Shown here one piece after another: positions 25,860 through 33,262 of a DNA stretch of 64,000 bases. Position 1 is the stretch's first letter. Each line of letters begins with the position of its first letter. The notes under the pieces were generated by a model, which was not told the origin of the DNA, did no database searches, and worked only from the letters and a program-made list of their open reading frames with translations. The DNA is from Paenibacillus alkaliterrae (GTDB lineage: Bacteria > Bacillota > Bacilli > Paenibacillales > Paenibacillaceae): contig NZ_JAKGAP010000040.1 in the NCBI RefSeq assembly GCF_021532375.1, positions 1 through 64,000 of the forward strand, given 5' to 3'. The translations under genes and the position numbers were made by a program.

Positions 25860-26996
25860 ATGGAACCGGTTCAATCGTTATCAGACTTATTTACTAATCA
25901 TCGAAGTACATCTCATGTTGAAATTGGAGGAAGCTTATCCAGAACGTTTGGACAATCGACATTTATTACAACGCTTCCGATAGGCAAGCTGATTGGCCTC
26001 TATGAGGTAGATTTGGAGGTTCAGCGTAATATTATCCCGCAAAATTTGTCCAAATTGATTGACTATATTCTGCTGAATTTGGATCATGGGCAAAGCATTT
26101 ATTTCCCCGGCATTATTTTGTCGGCCAGAGGAGCAGGCGAATACGACCTTGAAAGTCTGACATACCGTATGTCTCCGATGGAGAAATGTTATGTCGTGGA
26201 CGGACAGCATCGCCTGGCCGCATTCCGCCGTGTCATAGAGACGCTGCAAAGCAACATGGCCCGTGCCAAGGATCGCCGAGAATATGAGAGAATGGAGGAA
26301 ATAACGAGCAAGCTGCGCCGCGTCTATGATTTTCCGATGTCGGTCATGATCTATTTGGACATCGATGCGAAACAGGAGCGCCAGTTATTCTCGGACATTA
26401 ACAAGCTGCCGCGTAAAATCGGCGGCAACCTGACCGCACTTCGAGATCAGCGCCGATTCTACCATGTTCTCGCTTCGCGGTTGGTGGAACAAGCATCAGT
26501 AATGAAAGCGCTGCCGGTCGATAGATTTACCGAGCGGGGCAAAGGGCCTGAGTATTTGTTTTCCTACCATTTAGTCATCGAGATTCTGTCCGCTCTCTTC
26601 GAGGGCCGGTTGAAATCGGCTGCGCGGAACAACGGTTATTATTTTGCTGACAGCGTTGTGGAAGAGCATTTGGCGCAAGCGTCGTTTTATTTCGAGAGGC
26701 TTCTTCATTATTTGCCGGAGCCCTCTAAGGATGAGTTGTGCTGGTCAGAAAATTTACAGATCGCCTTGGCGCTGTTCTTCCACGAGGAGGCGTACAAATC
26801 ACTCCAATTCAATAAATATAATATAGAATATGCGATGAAAATATTGCAGCATATCGATTGGAAGGCCATTTATCAGGGCGATGAGAAGGACCGGTTGCCT
26901 CGGCGTTCGCGCATAATGAAGGCGTACAATTTCGTCCGCGAGTTTTTCAAAGAGCAGAACGTTTTGCTCATTGTAGATAAGGAGGATGTTGGCTAA
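25860..26996 (+). CDS. DGQHR-domain protein, DndB-like (first of pair)
   Basis: 378 residues. The segment GLYEVDLEVQRNIIPQNLSKLIDYILLN...IYFPGIILSARGAGEYDL...CYVVDGQHRLAAFRRVIETL places DGQHR at residues 114-118, as in DndB, the regulator of DNA phosphorothioation genes, and related DGQHR proteins. The second half (QLFSDINKLPRKIGGNLTALRDQRRFYHVLASRLVEQ) is also DndB-like. DndB binds DNA and represses dnd genes, but no dndA/C/D/E or other modification gene is visible, so this role cannot be assumed. ATG 25860 has GAGGAGGA 6 bases upstream; ATG 25845 lies before it. It overlaps the next gene (TAATG) and sits in a defence-like island. Confidence 0.8.
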   Translation: MEPVQSLSDLFTNHRSTSHVEIGGSLSRTFGQSTFITTLPIGKLIGLYEVDLEVQRNIIPQNLSKLIDYILLNLDHGQSIYFPGIILSARGAGEYDLESLTYRMSPMEKCYVVDGQHRLAAFRRVIETLQSNMARAKDRREYERMEEITSKLRRVYDFPMSVMIYLDIDAKQERQLFSDINKLPRKIGGNLTALRDQRRFYHVLASRLVEQASVMKALPVDRFTERGKGPEYLFSYHLVIEILSALFEGRLKSAARNNGYYFADSVVEEHLAQASFYFERLLHYLPEPSKDELCWSENLQIALALFFHEEAYKSLQFNKYNIEYAMKILQHIDWKAIYQGDEKDRLPRRSRIMKAYNFVREFFKEQNVLLIVDKEDVG

Positions 26997-28144
26997 TGGA
27001 CGGATTGCGATTGCATATGGAGATTCATACGTACTGCGACCGGTACGGTCTGTCGACTCTGCCGCTCCGGGTACAGGATTTACTGAACTATACGGCTATC
27101 GATCCGATGGTGCAACGGAAGCTATCGGGCGGACAGCGCCGAAAAATAGCTAATTATTTGCAGGAAAGGGAGCTGGATCGCGTATTCTTCGGTCCGGTGA
27201 CATTGTCACTCCGCGACGTTACGCAGCTGTACAAGGAACAAAGCGGGTTTGTGCTCCGGCATGGCTCGAAGCTTAGTATTCTGGATGGTCAGCACCGGAT
27301 ACTCGCACTCGGCTATGTAAACGAACAGTTGATGAAAGAAGTGAAGAAAATCGAGAAGAAAACCGCTGCACTCAAAGTCAAATGCCGCAGGTACCCTGAA
27401 GATTCAGGTCTGTCAGAGGAGTTGCAGCAATTGGAAGGGCTGATGGAGCAGATTGAGGCGCGTCGGCTGGACTTGTTGGAAAGCGAGCTTTCCGTGCAGT
27501 TGTACATTGGGCTCAGAGAAGAAGAAGAGAAGCAGTTGTTCGGCGATATCAATTCCAAGGTCCAGCTTGTCAGCAAGGAGCTGGGTCATTCGTTCGACTC
27601 AACGGATCCCATCAACCTTCTGCTGCAGCAAGTTACCGACCATAATTCGTACTTGAAGACAGCGGGGGTAGAACGACGAAACAATTTGACTGCATATAAC
27701 AAAAACTTTACCTGCTTTAGTTGGCTTTATACTATGGTGTCGCTGTTACTATCCGGAACGATGCAGCCTTCTTATGAATTGATGCGCCGTGTCCGGAGTG
27801 ATGTATCGGCACATGTGGAAATTTTGCATCAATTTCTCAATGCCGTTCTTCCTCATATGCCGGAACAGCCAGGTATATCGCAGTTTGTATCAGCTAACCG
27901 GATGGTGCAGGAGGCGATTGCCTTGTATGCTCATGAGTTTTTGTACTTAGATGGCAAATACAATCCGCAATGGGCGGATTGTATTCAAGTGCTCGAGGGC
28001 TTAGATTGGACACATGACAATGCGGAATGGATTGAACTGTTCGGTACGCTTGATAATGGCAAGCTGAACCTGGTCCACGAGAAATCGCTGCGCAAGCATT
28101 CGAAGCTGGTGGAGTATTTGCGCGAACGGCAAGCGGTCTCATAG
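26996..28144 (+). CDS. DGQHR-domain protein, divergent partner (second of pair)
   Basis: 382 residues. DGQHR is at 97-101 in LSILDGQHRILALGYVNEQLMKEVKKIEKK. Ahead of it lies VQRKLSGGQRRKIANYLQERELDRVFFGPVTLSLRDV, and after it a charged probable coiled coil (about 105-160) and LYIGLREEEEKQLFGDINSKVQLVSKELGHSFDSTDPINLLLQQV. The layout parallels the upstream protein but sequence identity is low, suggesting an ancient duplication and a heteromeric complex. Translational coupling (start inside the upstream stop) supports joint function. No catalytic motif for nuclease, ATPase or transferase is evident. Function unknown. Confidence 0.8.
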   Translation: MDGLRLHMEIHTYCDRYGLSTLPLRVQDLLNYTAIDPMVQRKLSGGQRRKIANYLQERELDRVFFGPVTLSLRDVTQLYKEQSGFVLRHGSKLSILDGQHRILALGYVNEQLMKEVKKIEKKTAALKVKCRRYPEDSGLSEELQQLEGLMEQIEARRLDLLESELSVQLYIGLREEEEKQLFGDINSKVQLVSKELGHSFDSTDPINLLLQQVTDHNSYLKTAGVERRNNLTAYNKNFTCFSWLYTMVSLLLSGTMQPSYELMRRVRSDVSAHVEILHQFLNAVLPHMPEQPGISQFVSANRMVQEAIALYAHEFLYLDGKYNPQWADCIQVLEGLDWTHDNAEWIELFGTLDNGKLNLVHEKSLRKHSKLVEYLRERQAVS

Positions 28145-28164
28145 ATTTGTATTTTTTCTAGTGG

Positions 28165-28190
28165 AAGGAGGCCTGCCCGGGCCTCCTTTT
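28165..28190 (+). terminator. Terminator after the DGQHR gene pair
   Basis: GGAGGCC (28167-28173), 6-nt loop, GGCCTCC (28180-28186) and TTTTC. It confirms the two DGQHR genes form a complete transcription unit on their own. Confidence 0.85.
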
Positions 28191-28353
28191 CTTAGAGATT
28201 ATATAACTAAAGCTTTTGTTAAAGCCCACTGTACTTGGTTTTAGATTTACAATCTCATTCTGCATGCTTGGGTATTTGCTTACAGCCTGTTACGTATCAT
28301 CGTTCACCGATCACTCGGCGGTCCCTAGTTTATATGAAACACCTGGATAAAAG

Positions 28354-29550
28354 CTATATATCCATCGCTTTCCATACCATTAGCGCCGCGCCTGTCGCAA
28401 CAGCATCCTCTTTAAGCAGCCCCTTGGAAAATAAAGGAACATACTCCGGATAGTAGTACGTATTTTTCTGGGCAACCTCAATGGCTGTCTGGAAAAAACG
28501 CTCATGCGAATTGACCAGCGTGCCGCCAAGAATAATCGTTTCGGGGTGAAATACATTGATTAGATTGGCTAGACCGATGCCGAAATGCCTTGCAGCCCGA
28601 AGGAATAGCTCTAATGCGTAAGGGCTATCCTGTGATAATTCTCTCAGCAGCATGTCGTACTGAATCTTATCGGGAGCGGCATGGTAACGCGATACAAGCT
28701 CATCTCTTCCCATTTTGGCCTCAGAACGCGCTTGCTTCTCGAGCGCCTGTACAGAAACAAAAGCCTCCAATGCGCCATAGTTTCCTTGCTCCTGCAATCT
28801 TGGGCCATCTGTTTGTATAATCATTTGACCGATAGAACCTTCCATATCGACCGTTCCGTGAACGATTTGTCCGTATGACATCATAGCCGATCGCAGGCTG
28901 ACTCCTGCGTGTACGTAAAGCATATGCTGTAATTGCTCATGGCGCATGGCCCAATGCTCGCCCAAGAGAGCTGTATTCGCGCCGTTGTCCAAATAAGAGG
29001 GAATGCCGGTCGCCTCTCTCATGAGGCTGCAAATCGATATGTCCGTCCAACCTTTAGCGGGAAAATAGAGCGGCTTCAGAATGATTCCCTTTTCCCTGTC
29101 GAGAGGTCCGACTGCGCCTATGCCGATACCGATGACCTGTTTCATCTCCAGTCGATGATCGTTTAAGAGTGACCGTATATGCTGCGAGACATGCTTGACG
29201 AACTGCTCTGGTGTCATGTCCTCGTCCATCCTCCATCTTATGAAGGATTTGGGGTTCATTTGCATATCGAACAAACCCAAAGAGGAATAAAACCGAGATA
29301 TTTCCAATCCAAAAAAATAGCCATAAGAGGGGTTGATCTGGAATAGGATAGGTTTTCTCCCTCCTTTAGAGGGTCCGAGTCCAGATTCCTCGATAAGGTT
29401 TTCCTCAATCAGCTCCTCCAGTAAACGATTCATCGTACTCGTTGTTATATTAATGAAGGACAGGAGGTCGGCTTTCGAGACGACTCCCTGTTCCGCTATG
29501 TGCAGATAAACCATTTTTTTTGAGGTATGCTTAGACGGCTGGTTATCCAT
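28354..29550 (-). CDS. ROK-family transcriptional regulator
   Basis: 398 residues. N-terminal winged helix (KKMVYLHIAEQGVVSKADLLSFINITTSTMNRLLEELIEENLIEESG) followed by the ROK sugar-kinase-like fold: GIGIGAVGPLDREKGIILKPLYFPAKGWTDISI, DNGANTALLGE, GVSLRSAMMSYGQIVHG and INVFHPETIILGG. The usual ROK zinc motif CxCGxxGCxE is not present (here EQGNYGALEAF), so like XylR-type repressors it may lack kinase activity. ATG 29550 chosen because the 29577 alternative is a TTG without ribosome site. Divergent from the chromate transporter genes across 301 bp, which it may control; its sugar ligand is unknown. Confidence 0.88.
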   Translation of the reverse strand: MDNQPSKHTSKKMVYLHIAEQGVVSKADLLSFINITTSTMNRLLEELIEENLIEESGLGPSKGGRKPILFQINPSYGYFFGLEISRFYSSLGLFDMQMNPKSFIRWRMDEDMTPEQFVKHVSQHIRSLLNDHRLEMKQVIGIGIGAVGPLDREKGIILKPLYFPAKGWTDISICSLMREATGIPSYLDNGANTALLGEHWAMRHEQLQHMLYVHAGVSLRSAMMSYGQIVHGTVDMEGSIGQMIIQTDGPRLQEQGNYGALEAFVSVQALEKQARSEAKMGRDELVSRYHAAPDKIQYDMLLRELSQDSPYALELFLRAARHFGIGLANLINVFHPETIILGGTLVNSHERFFQTAIEVAQKNTYYYPEYVPLFSKGLLKEDAVATGAALMVWKAMDI

Positions 29551-29851
29551 TATGTTATCCCTACTTATCCAATTCAATTTAAGGGGAATGCCTATATGTC
29601 CTTATCATAACCTAAATTTTTATTAGTAGCTATAATGAACGAATTTTAAACATCTTTTTATCAAAATAATAAAAAGTATGTCATTCCGCATTAATCCGAT
29701 CTGTAAATTAATGATATACTTTGAAATGTATTCGCTTATAGTTGCTATAAACTTATTTTATATTTATTAGCAGAAAAACATAATTCCAAAATGAAAAAAA
29801 GATGCTATAATGGAGATGGCTTAAATGTTATGCTGCAGAGGGGATTATGAG
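29551..29851. promoter_or_regulatory. AT-rich divergent intergenic region with extended -10 promoter
   Basis: Very AT-rich. On the plus strand TGCTATAAT (29803-29811) is a good extended -10 promoter 40 bp before the chromate transporter start. Similar words TTTTATTAGTAGC (about 29617) and TTTATTAGCAG (about 29762) flank the region and could be ROK operators; this is a guess. Confidence 0.5.
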
Positions 29852-30460
29852 ATGAAAAAGAATGGTGAATTACTATGGTCAATCTTCATAACTTTTCTGA
29901 AAATCGGACCGGTTACCTTTGGAGGCGGCTACGCGATGATACCCGTCATCGAGAGAGAAGTGGTGGAGCGGCGCAAATGGCTGCAAACCCAGGATATCGC
30001 GGATATTTTTGCGGTAGCGGAATCGGTTCCAGGAGCAATTGCCATTAATTCGGCCACTTTCATCGGTTATCGGATTGCGGGAATCAGAGGCGCGCTCGCT
30101 GCGATGTTCGGAATTTTGCTGCCGACCTTTTGTATTATAGTTCTTATGTCAATCTTTTTCCTTCAACTGAAAGGTCATCCCAAGATGGAAGCCGCATTCG
30201 TAGCCATTCGGGCGACAATCGTGGCATTGATCGCATATGCCGCCATAAAAATTGGAAAAACCGCCGCAGTGGATATAACCTCAGTTGGCTTAATTGCTTT
30301 AACGGTCATTCTTATGTACTTCGGTCATTCGTTTATCCATCCGGTGCTCCTTATCTTCGGCGGAGCGATTGCCGGCATTGTCATTGTTCTCATTAGACAA
30401 AAGCTTGGCTGTAAAACGCACTTAAAGCAAAAGGAGCAGGTGTTTGATTATATGATTTGA
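29852..30460 (+). CDS. chrA: Chromate transporter, CHR short-chain subunit 1
   Basis: 202 residues, one CHR domain. Conserved start LLWSIFITFLKIGPVTFGGGYAMIPVIEREVVERRKWL and AVAESVPGAIAINSATFIGYRIAGIRGALAAMFGILLPTF, i.e. the FGGGYAMIP and PGPxxxN-like motifs. Short-chain CHR proteins work as pairs encoded by adjacent genes and export chromate in characterised Bacillus cases. ATG 29852 has GAGGGG 11 bases upstream. The partner gene follows immediately. Confidence 0.85.
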   Translation: MKKNGELLWSIFITFLKIGPVTFGGGYAMIPVIEREVVERRKWLQTQDIADIFAVAESVPGAIAINSATFIGYRIAGIRGALAAMFGILLPTFCIIVLMSIFFLQLKGHPKMEAAFVAIRATIVALIAYAAIKIGKTAAVDITSVGLIALTVILMYFGHSFIHPVLLIFGGAIAGIVIVLIRQKLGCKTHLKQKEQVFDYMI

Positions 30461-30473
30461 AAGGATGTCCGTT

Positions 30474-31016
30474 ATGCTGCTGCTTGATTTATTTTTTACA
30501 TTTTTTGTGATCGGTTTCGTATCCTTTGGCGGAGGCTACGCCATGATCCCTCTTATTCAAGAGGAGGCCGTTCATCGACATGGGTGGCTTGACGCGCAGC
30601 AATTTACAGACATTATTGCGGTTGCGGGAATGTCTCCAGGACCAATTGCGACGAATATTGCCATCTTTATCGGTGTACAGGAGGCTGGATTTCTGGGCGC
30701 TGTCGTTGCTGCTGCCGGTATGGTGCTGCCTTCTCTTCTCATTATCCTTGGCGTTGGAATGGTGTTCTTTCGGATTTACCAGAACAAGTGGCTGCAGTCC
30801 TCCTTCTATGGCCTGCGTTCCATCATAACGGGGCTTATCATTTATGCCGCTATTATTTTCGCCGTAAATAACGGGCTGGTCTCCTCTCTGTCCTGGTTTA
30901 CGGTCAGCCAATTGCTTATTTTCATTGGATCGCTTGCAGCGCTGTTGATCTTTCGTAAACACCCCGTATACATTATTATAGTATCAGGACTTGTCGGCAT
31001 AGCCGTCTACGGCTAG
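30474..31016 (+). CDS. chrA: Chromate transporter, CHR short-chain subunit 2
   Basis: 180 residues, second CHR domain: LLLDLFFTFFVIGFVSFGGGYAMIPLIQEEAVHRHGWLDAQQFTDIIAVAGMSPGPIATNIAIFIG. Five or six hydrophobic segments. Compared with subunit 1 it has the canonical SPGPIATN motif. ATG 30474 gives 8-base spacing to AAAGGA; ATG 30465 is possible. Together with subunit 1 it forms the bipartite transporter. Confidence 0.85.
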   Translation: MLLLDLFFTFFVIGFVSFGGGYAMIPLIQEEAVHRHGWLDAQQFTDIIAVAGMSPGPIATNIAIFIGVQEAGFLGAVVAAAGMVLPSLLIILGVGMVFFRIYQNKWLQSSFYGLRSIITGLIIYAAIIFAVNNGLVSSLSWFTVSQLLIFIGSLAALLIFRKHPVYIIIVSGLVGIAVYG

Positions 31017-31047
31017 ATGCACACTTCAACACTTGGGGGTCAGGCAG

Positions 31048-32004
31048 TTGGACAAACTACCATCATGCTGCGCAGCAGCCAGGGAATCTTCGCAAGCGCA
31101 AGAAGAAAAGATACCGTTGCAGATCAAGAAGACGAAAGCCGTCAATAAACCGTCTTGGGACGACATGATCACGATTCCAAAGGGGACGTTCACGATGGGT
31201 ACCGATGCTCGTGACGGATTTCCTGCAGACGGAGAAGGGCCAATACGTCAGGTAACGGTCGATGAGTTTCAAATATCTCCTTATGCGGTTACAAACGCCG
31301 ATTTCCAGCTTTTCGTCGATGCCACCGGGTATGTGACGGAAGCTGAGCGTTTTGGCTGGTCTTACGTTTTTCATTTGTTAGCTTCAGATGAGACGAAGGA
31401 GCGTGTCGCTGACGTGCCGCAGGGAGTGCCTTGGTGGCTGGTTGTCAAAGGTGCTTATTGGGCAGCGCCGGAAGGATCGGATTCCGCTATCGCTGATCGG
31501 ATGGATCACCCTGCCGTTCATGTTTCATGGAACGATGCGGAGGCCTATTGCCGCTGGGCGGAGGTGCGTTTACCGACAGAAGCGGAGTGGGAGTATGCGG
31601 CTCGCGGAGGGCTGGAACGTAAAACCTATCCATGGGGGGATTTGCTGAAGCCGGATGGCGAGCATCGATGCAATATTTGGCAAGGGAAATTTCCGATTAA
31701 GAATAATGCAAGCGACGGCTATGTGGGGACCGCCCCTGTACATGCCTTTCAGCCGAACGGCTACGGTCTCTACAATATGTCGGGTAATGTGTGGGAATGG
31801 TGCCGGGATTGGTTTAGTCCAGCTTATCATCGACAAACCTCCGCAACGAATCCGCTGTTCAAGCAGCCTACAGGGAAACGTTCGATGCGCGGGGGGTCGT
31901 ATCTTTGTCACCGTTCCTATTGCAACCGATACAGGGTAGCGGCGCGAAGCTCGAATACGCCGGACAGCTCGACGGGAAATTGCGGATTTCGGGTTGTTCG
32001 TTAG
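31048..32004 (+). CDS. Formylglycine-generating enzyme (sulfatase maturase)
   Basis: 318 residues, FGE-sulfatase fold: MITIPKGTFTMGTDARDGFPADGEGPIRQVTVDEFQISPYAVTNADFQLFVDATGY, HPAVHVSWNDAEAYCRWAEVRLPTEAEWEYAARGG, NMSGNVWEWCRDWF and the C-terminal RGGSYLCHRSYCNRYRVAARSSNTPDSSTGNCGFRVVR. Both catalytic/copper-binding cysteines of the CHRSYC motif (about residues 287 and 292) are present, so this is a genuine oxygen-dependent FGE that converts the sulfatase CxPxR cysteine to formylglycine, not merely a FGE-fold protein. No sulfatase gene is in the window. TTG 31048 with GGGGGT 8 bases upstream is a tentative start. Confidence 0.88.
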   Translation: MDKLPSCCAAARESSQAQEEKIPLQIKKTKAVNKPSWDDMITIPKGTFTMGTDARDGFPADGEGPIRQVTVDEFQISPYAVTNADFQLFVDATGYVTEAERFGWSYVFHLLASDETKERVADVPQGVPWWLVVKGAYWAAPEGSDSAIADRMDHPAVHVSWNDAEAYCRWAEVRLPTEAEWEYAARGGLERKTYPWGDLLKPDGEHRCNIWQGKFPIKNNASDGYVGTAPVHAFQPNGYGLYNMSGNVWEWCRDWFSPAYHRQTSATNPLFKQPTGKRSMRGGSYLCHRSYCNRYRVAARSSNTPDSSTGNCGFRVVR

Positions 32005-32098
32005 AATATGAACCAAGAGCGGCTAGCGTAACGGGCCTGGAATCGATCGCATATACATAAAGGAACTTTAGTTGCAAAGGATGAAGACGGAATATGGA

Positions 32099-33045
32099 AA
32101 TGAGCAGATTGCGTGATCGAATGAATCAGATGAAGCAGGGGGGATTTGGAGACGACCGCGGAGGCCTGTTACGCTCTCCTATGCGCCGGGTATTATCAGC
32201 AGTCCGATCCTCGAATATTGCTGGCGAAGCGGTTTATCCGATCTCGAGGCGGCTTGTCTGAAGCCCTCAGCTTGTTTACGCAGGTCATATTTGCCGCAAC
32301 CGGCCAAGCCGAATGGCCGCGGCAGCTGCGGATCCCATTAGATTTCTTTTTCTCCAAACTCGGAATCGGTCCCGACTTGTTCTCCCTTTCCGGCCATGCT
32401 CGCGTTCATCTTATCCCGACTTTGGTTATGGCGAATCGGCAATTTGTGTGTCGCAACGCGATGATGCCGGATTTATCCGACCTCTTTATCAGCAGCTCCC
32501 GGGTATTCACGAATGATGATACTTGGATATCCGCACTGAATGAATTTCTTTCCTCACTGCCGTTAGCAAGCTTGCTGTCCTTTGGGTCCTCAACAGCGAT
32601 GGAGCAAGCTGAGGCCTTCATGCTCGAGCGGCTAGAACCGAACAGCACGCTCCTCACTTACTCAACAGCGACTGTACTCATGGCATTTTCGCTCTTAGCG
32701 CTGAATTATCCCCCCGACTCTCCCCTTATAAGCCGACTTCTGCTTGGCATTCAATCGCTGCAATGCAAAGATCGGGCGCATATACAAATAGCAACGGCCG
32801 AGGTATGGGATACCGCTTTGCTTAGCTATGCGCTTCGGGAAGCTGGCATGCCTGCTGATTCATCAAATTTAGAAAACGCGGCTGTTTTTTTGGCCGTTAG
32901 GCAGCAAAACAGATTAGGCGATTGGTCCAAACGCAGTCCTCATACCGAGGCTGGCGGCTGGGGTTTCTCCGCTGTAAATACGATTTACCCCGATGTAGAT
33001 GACAGCGTGGCCGCTCTTAGAGCGATTCTATACTCCCCGAGATAA
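32099..33045 (+). pseudogene. Squalene-hopene cyclase-like terpenoid cyclase, N-terminal half, frameshifted
   Basis: The main frame reads LETTAEACYALLCAGYYQQSDPRILLAKRFIRSRGGLSEALSLFTQVIFAATGQAEWP...IPLDFFFSKLG and ends ...GGWGFSAVNTIYPDVDDSVAALRAILYSPR, i.e. the class II cyclase order with the catalytic DxDD (DVDD) near the end. The true start appears to be ATG 32099 (MSRLRDRMNQMKQG); joining it to the main frame requires removal of one G in the G6 run near 32136. A stop follows 13 residues after DVDD, so the whole C-terminal barrel is missing (full enzymes are about 600 residues). Probably dead. Confidence 0.65.
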
Positions 33046-33262
33046 CTATGTTTGGCCGCTGCTTACTATGTCTGCCTTTCTGAAGAAGTACAGCACATGA
33101 CAGGAGGTGTCAAGTGCAATAAGCAAATATTAGATAAGGTATTTACTGCTCTTATCAGGGCTTTTTGCATTTTTGAAAATGTTGATTTTGTAGTTATTTT
33201 ATTCTGAACAGGAATGCTTCTTAATGGTATAATGCAAGGAAACATTGTGGGGGAGTTTTCGT

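Noticed and set aside
25860-28144. A phosphorothioation (Dnd) system
   Set aside because: Only DndB-like DGQHR proteins are present; the catalytic genes dndA, dndC, dndD and dndE are not seen, so calling a Dnd system would be unsupported.
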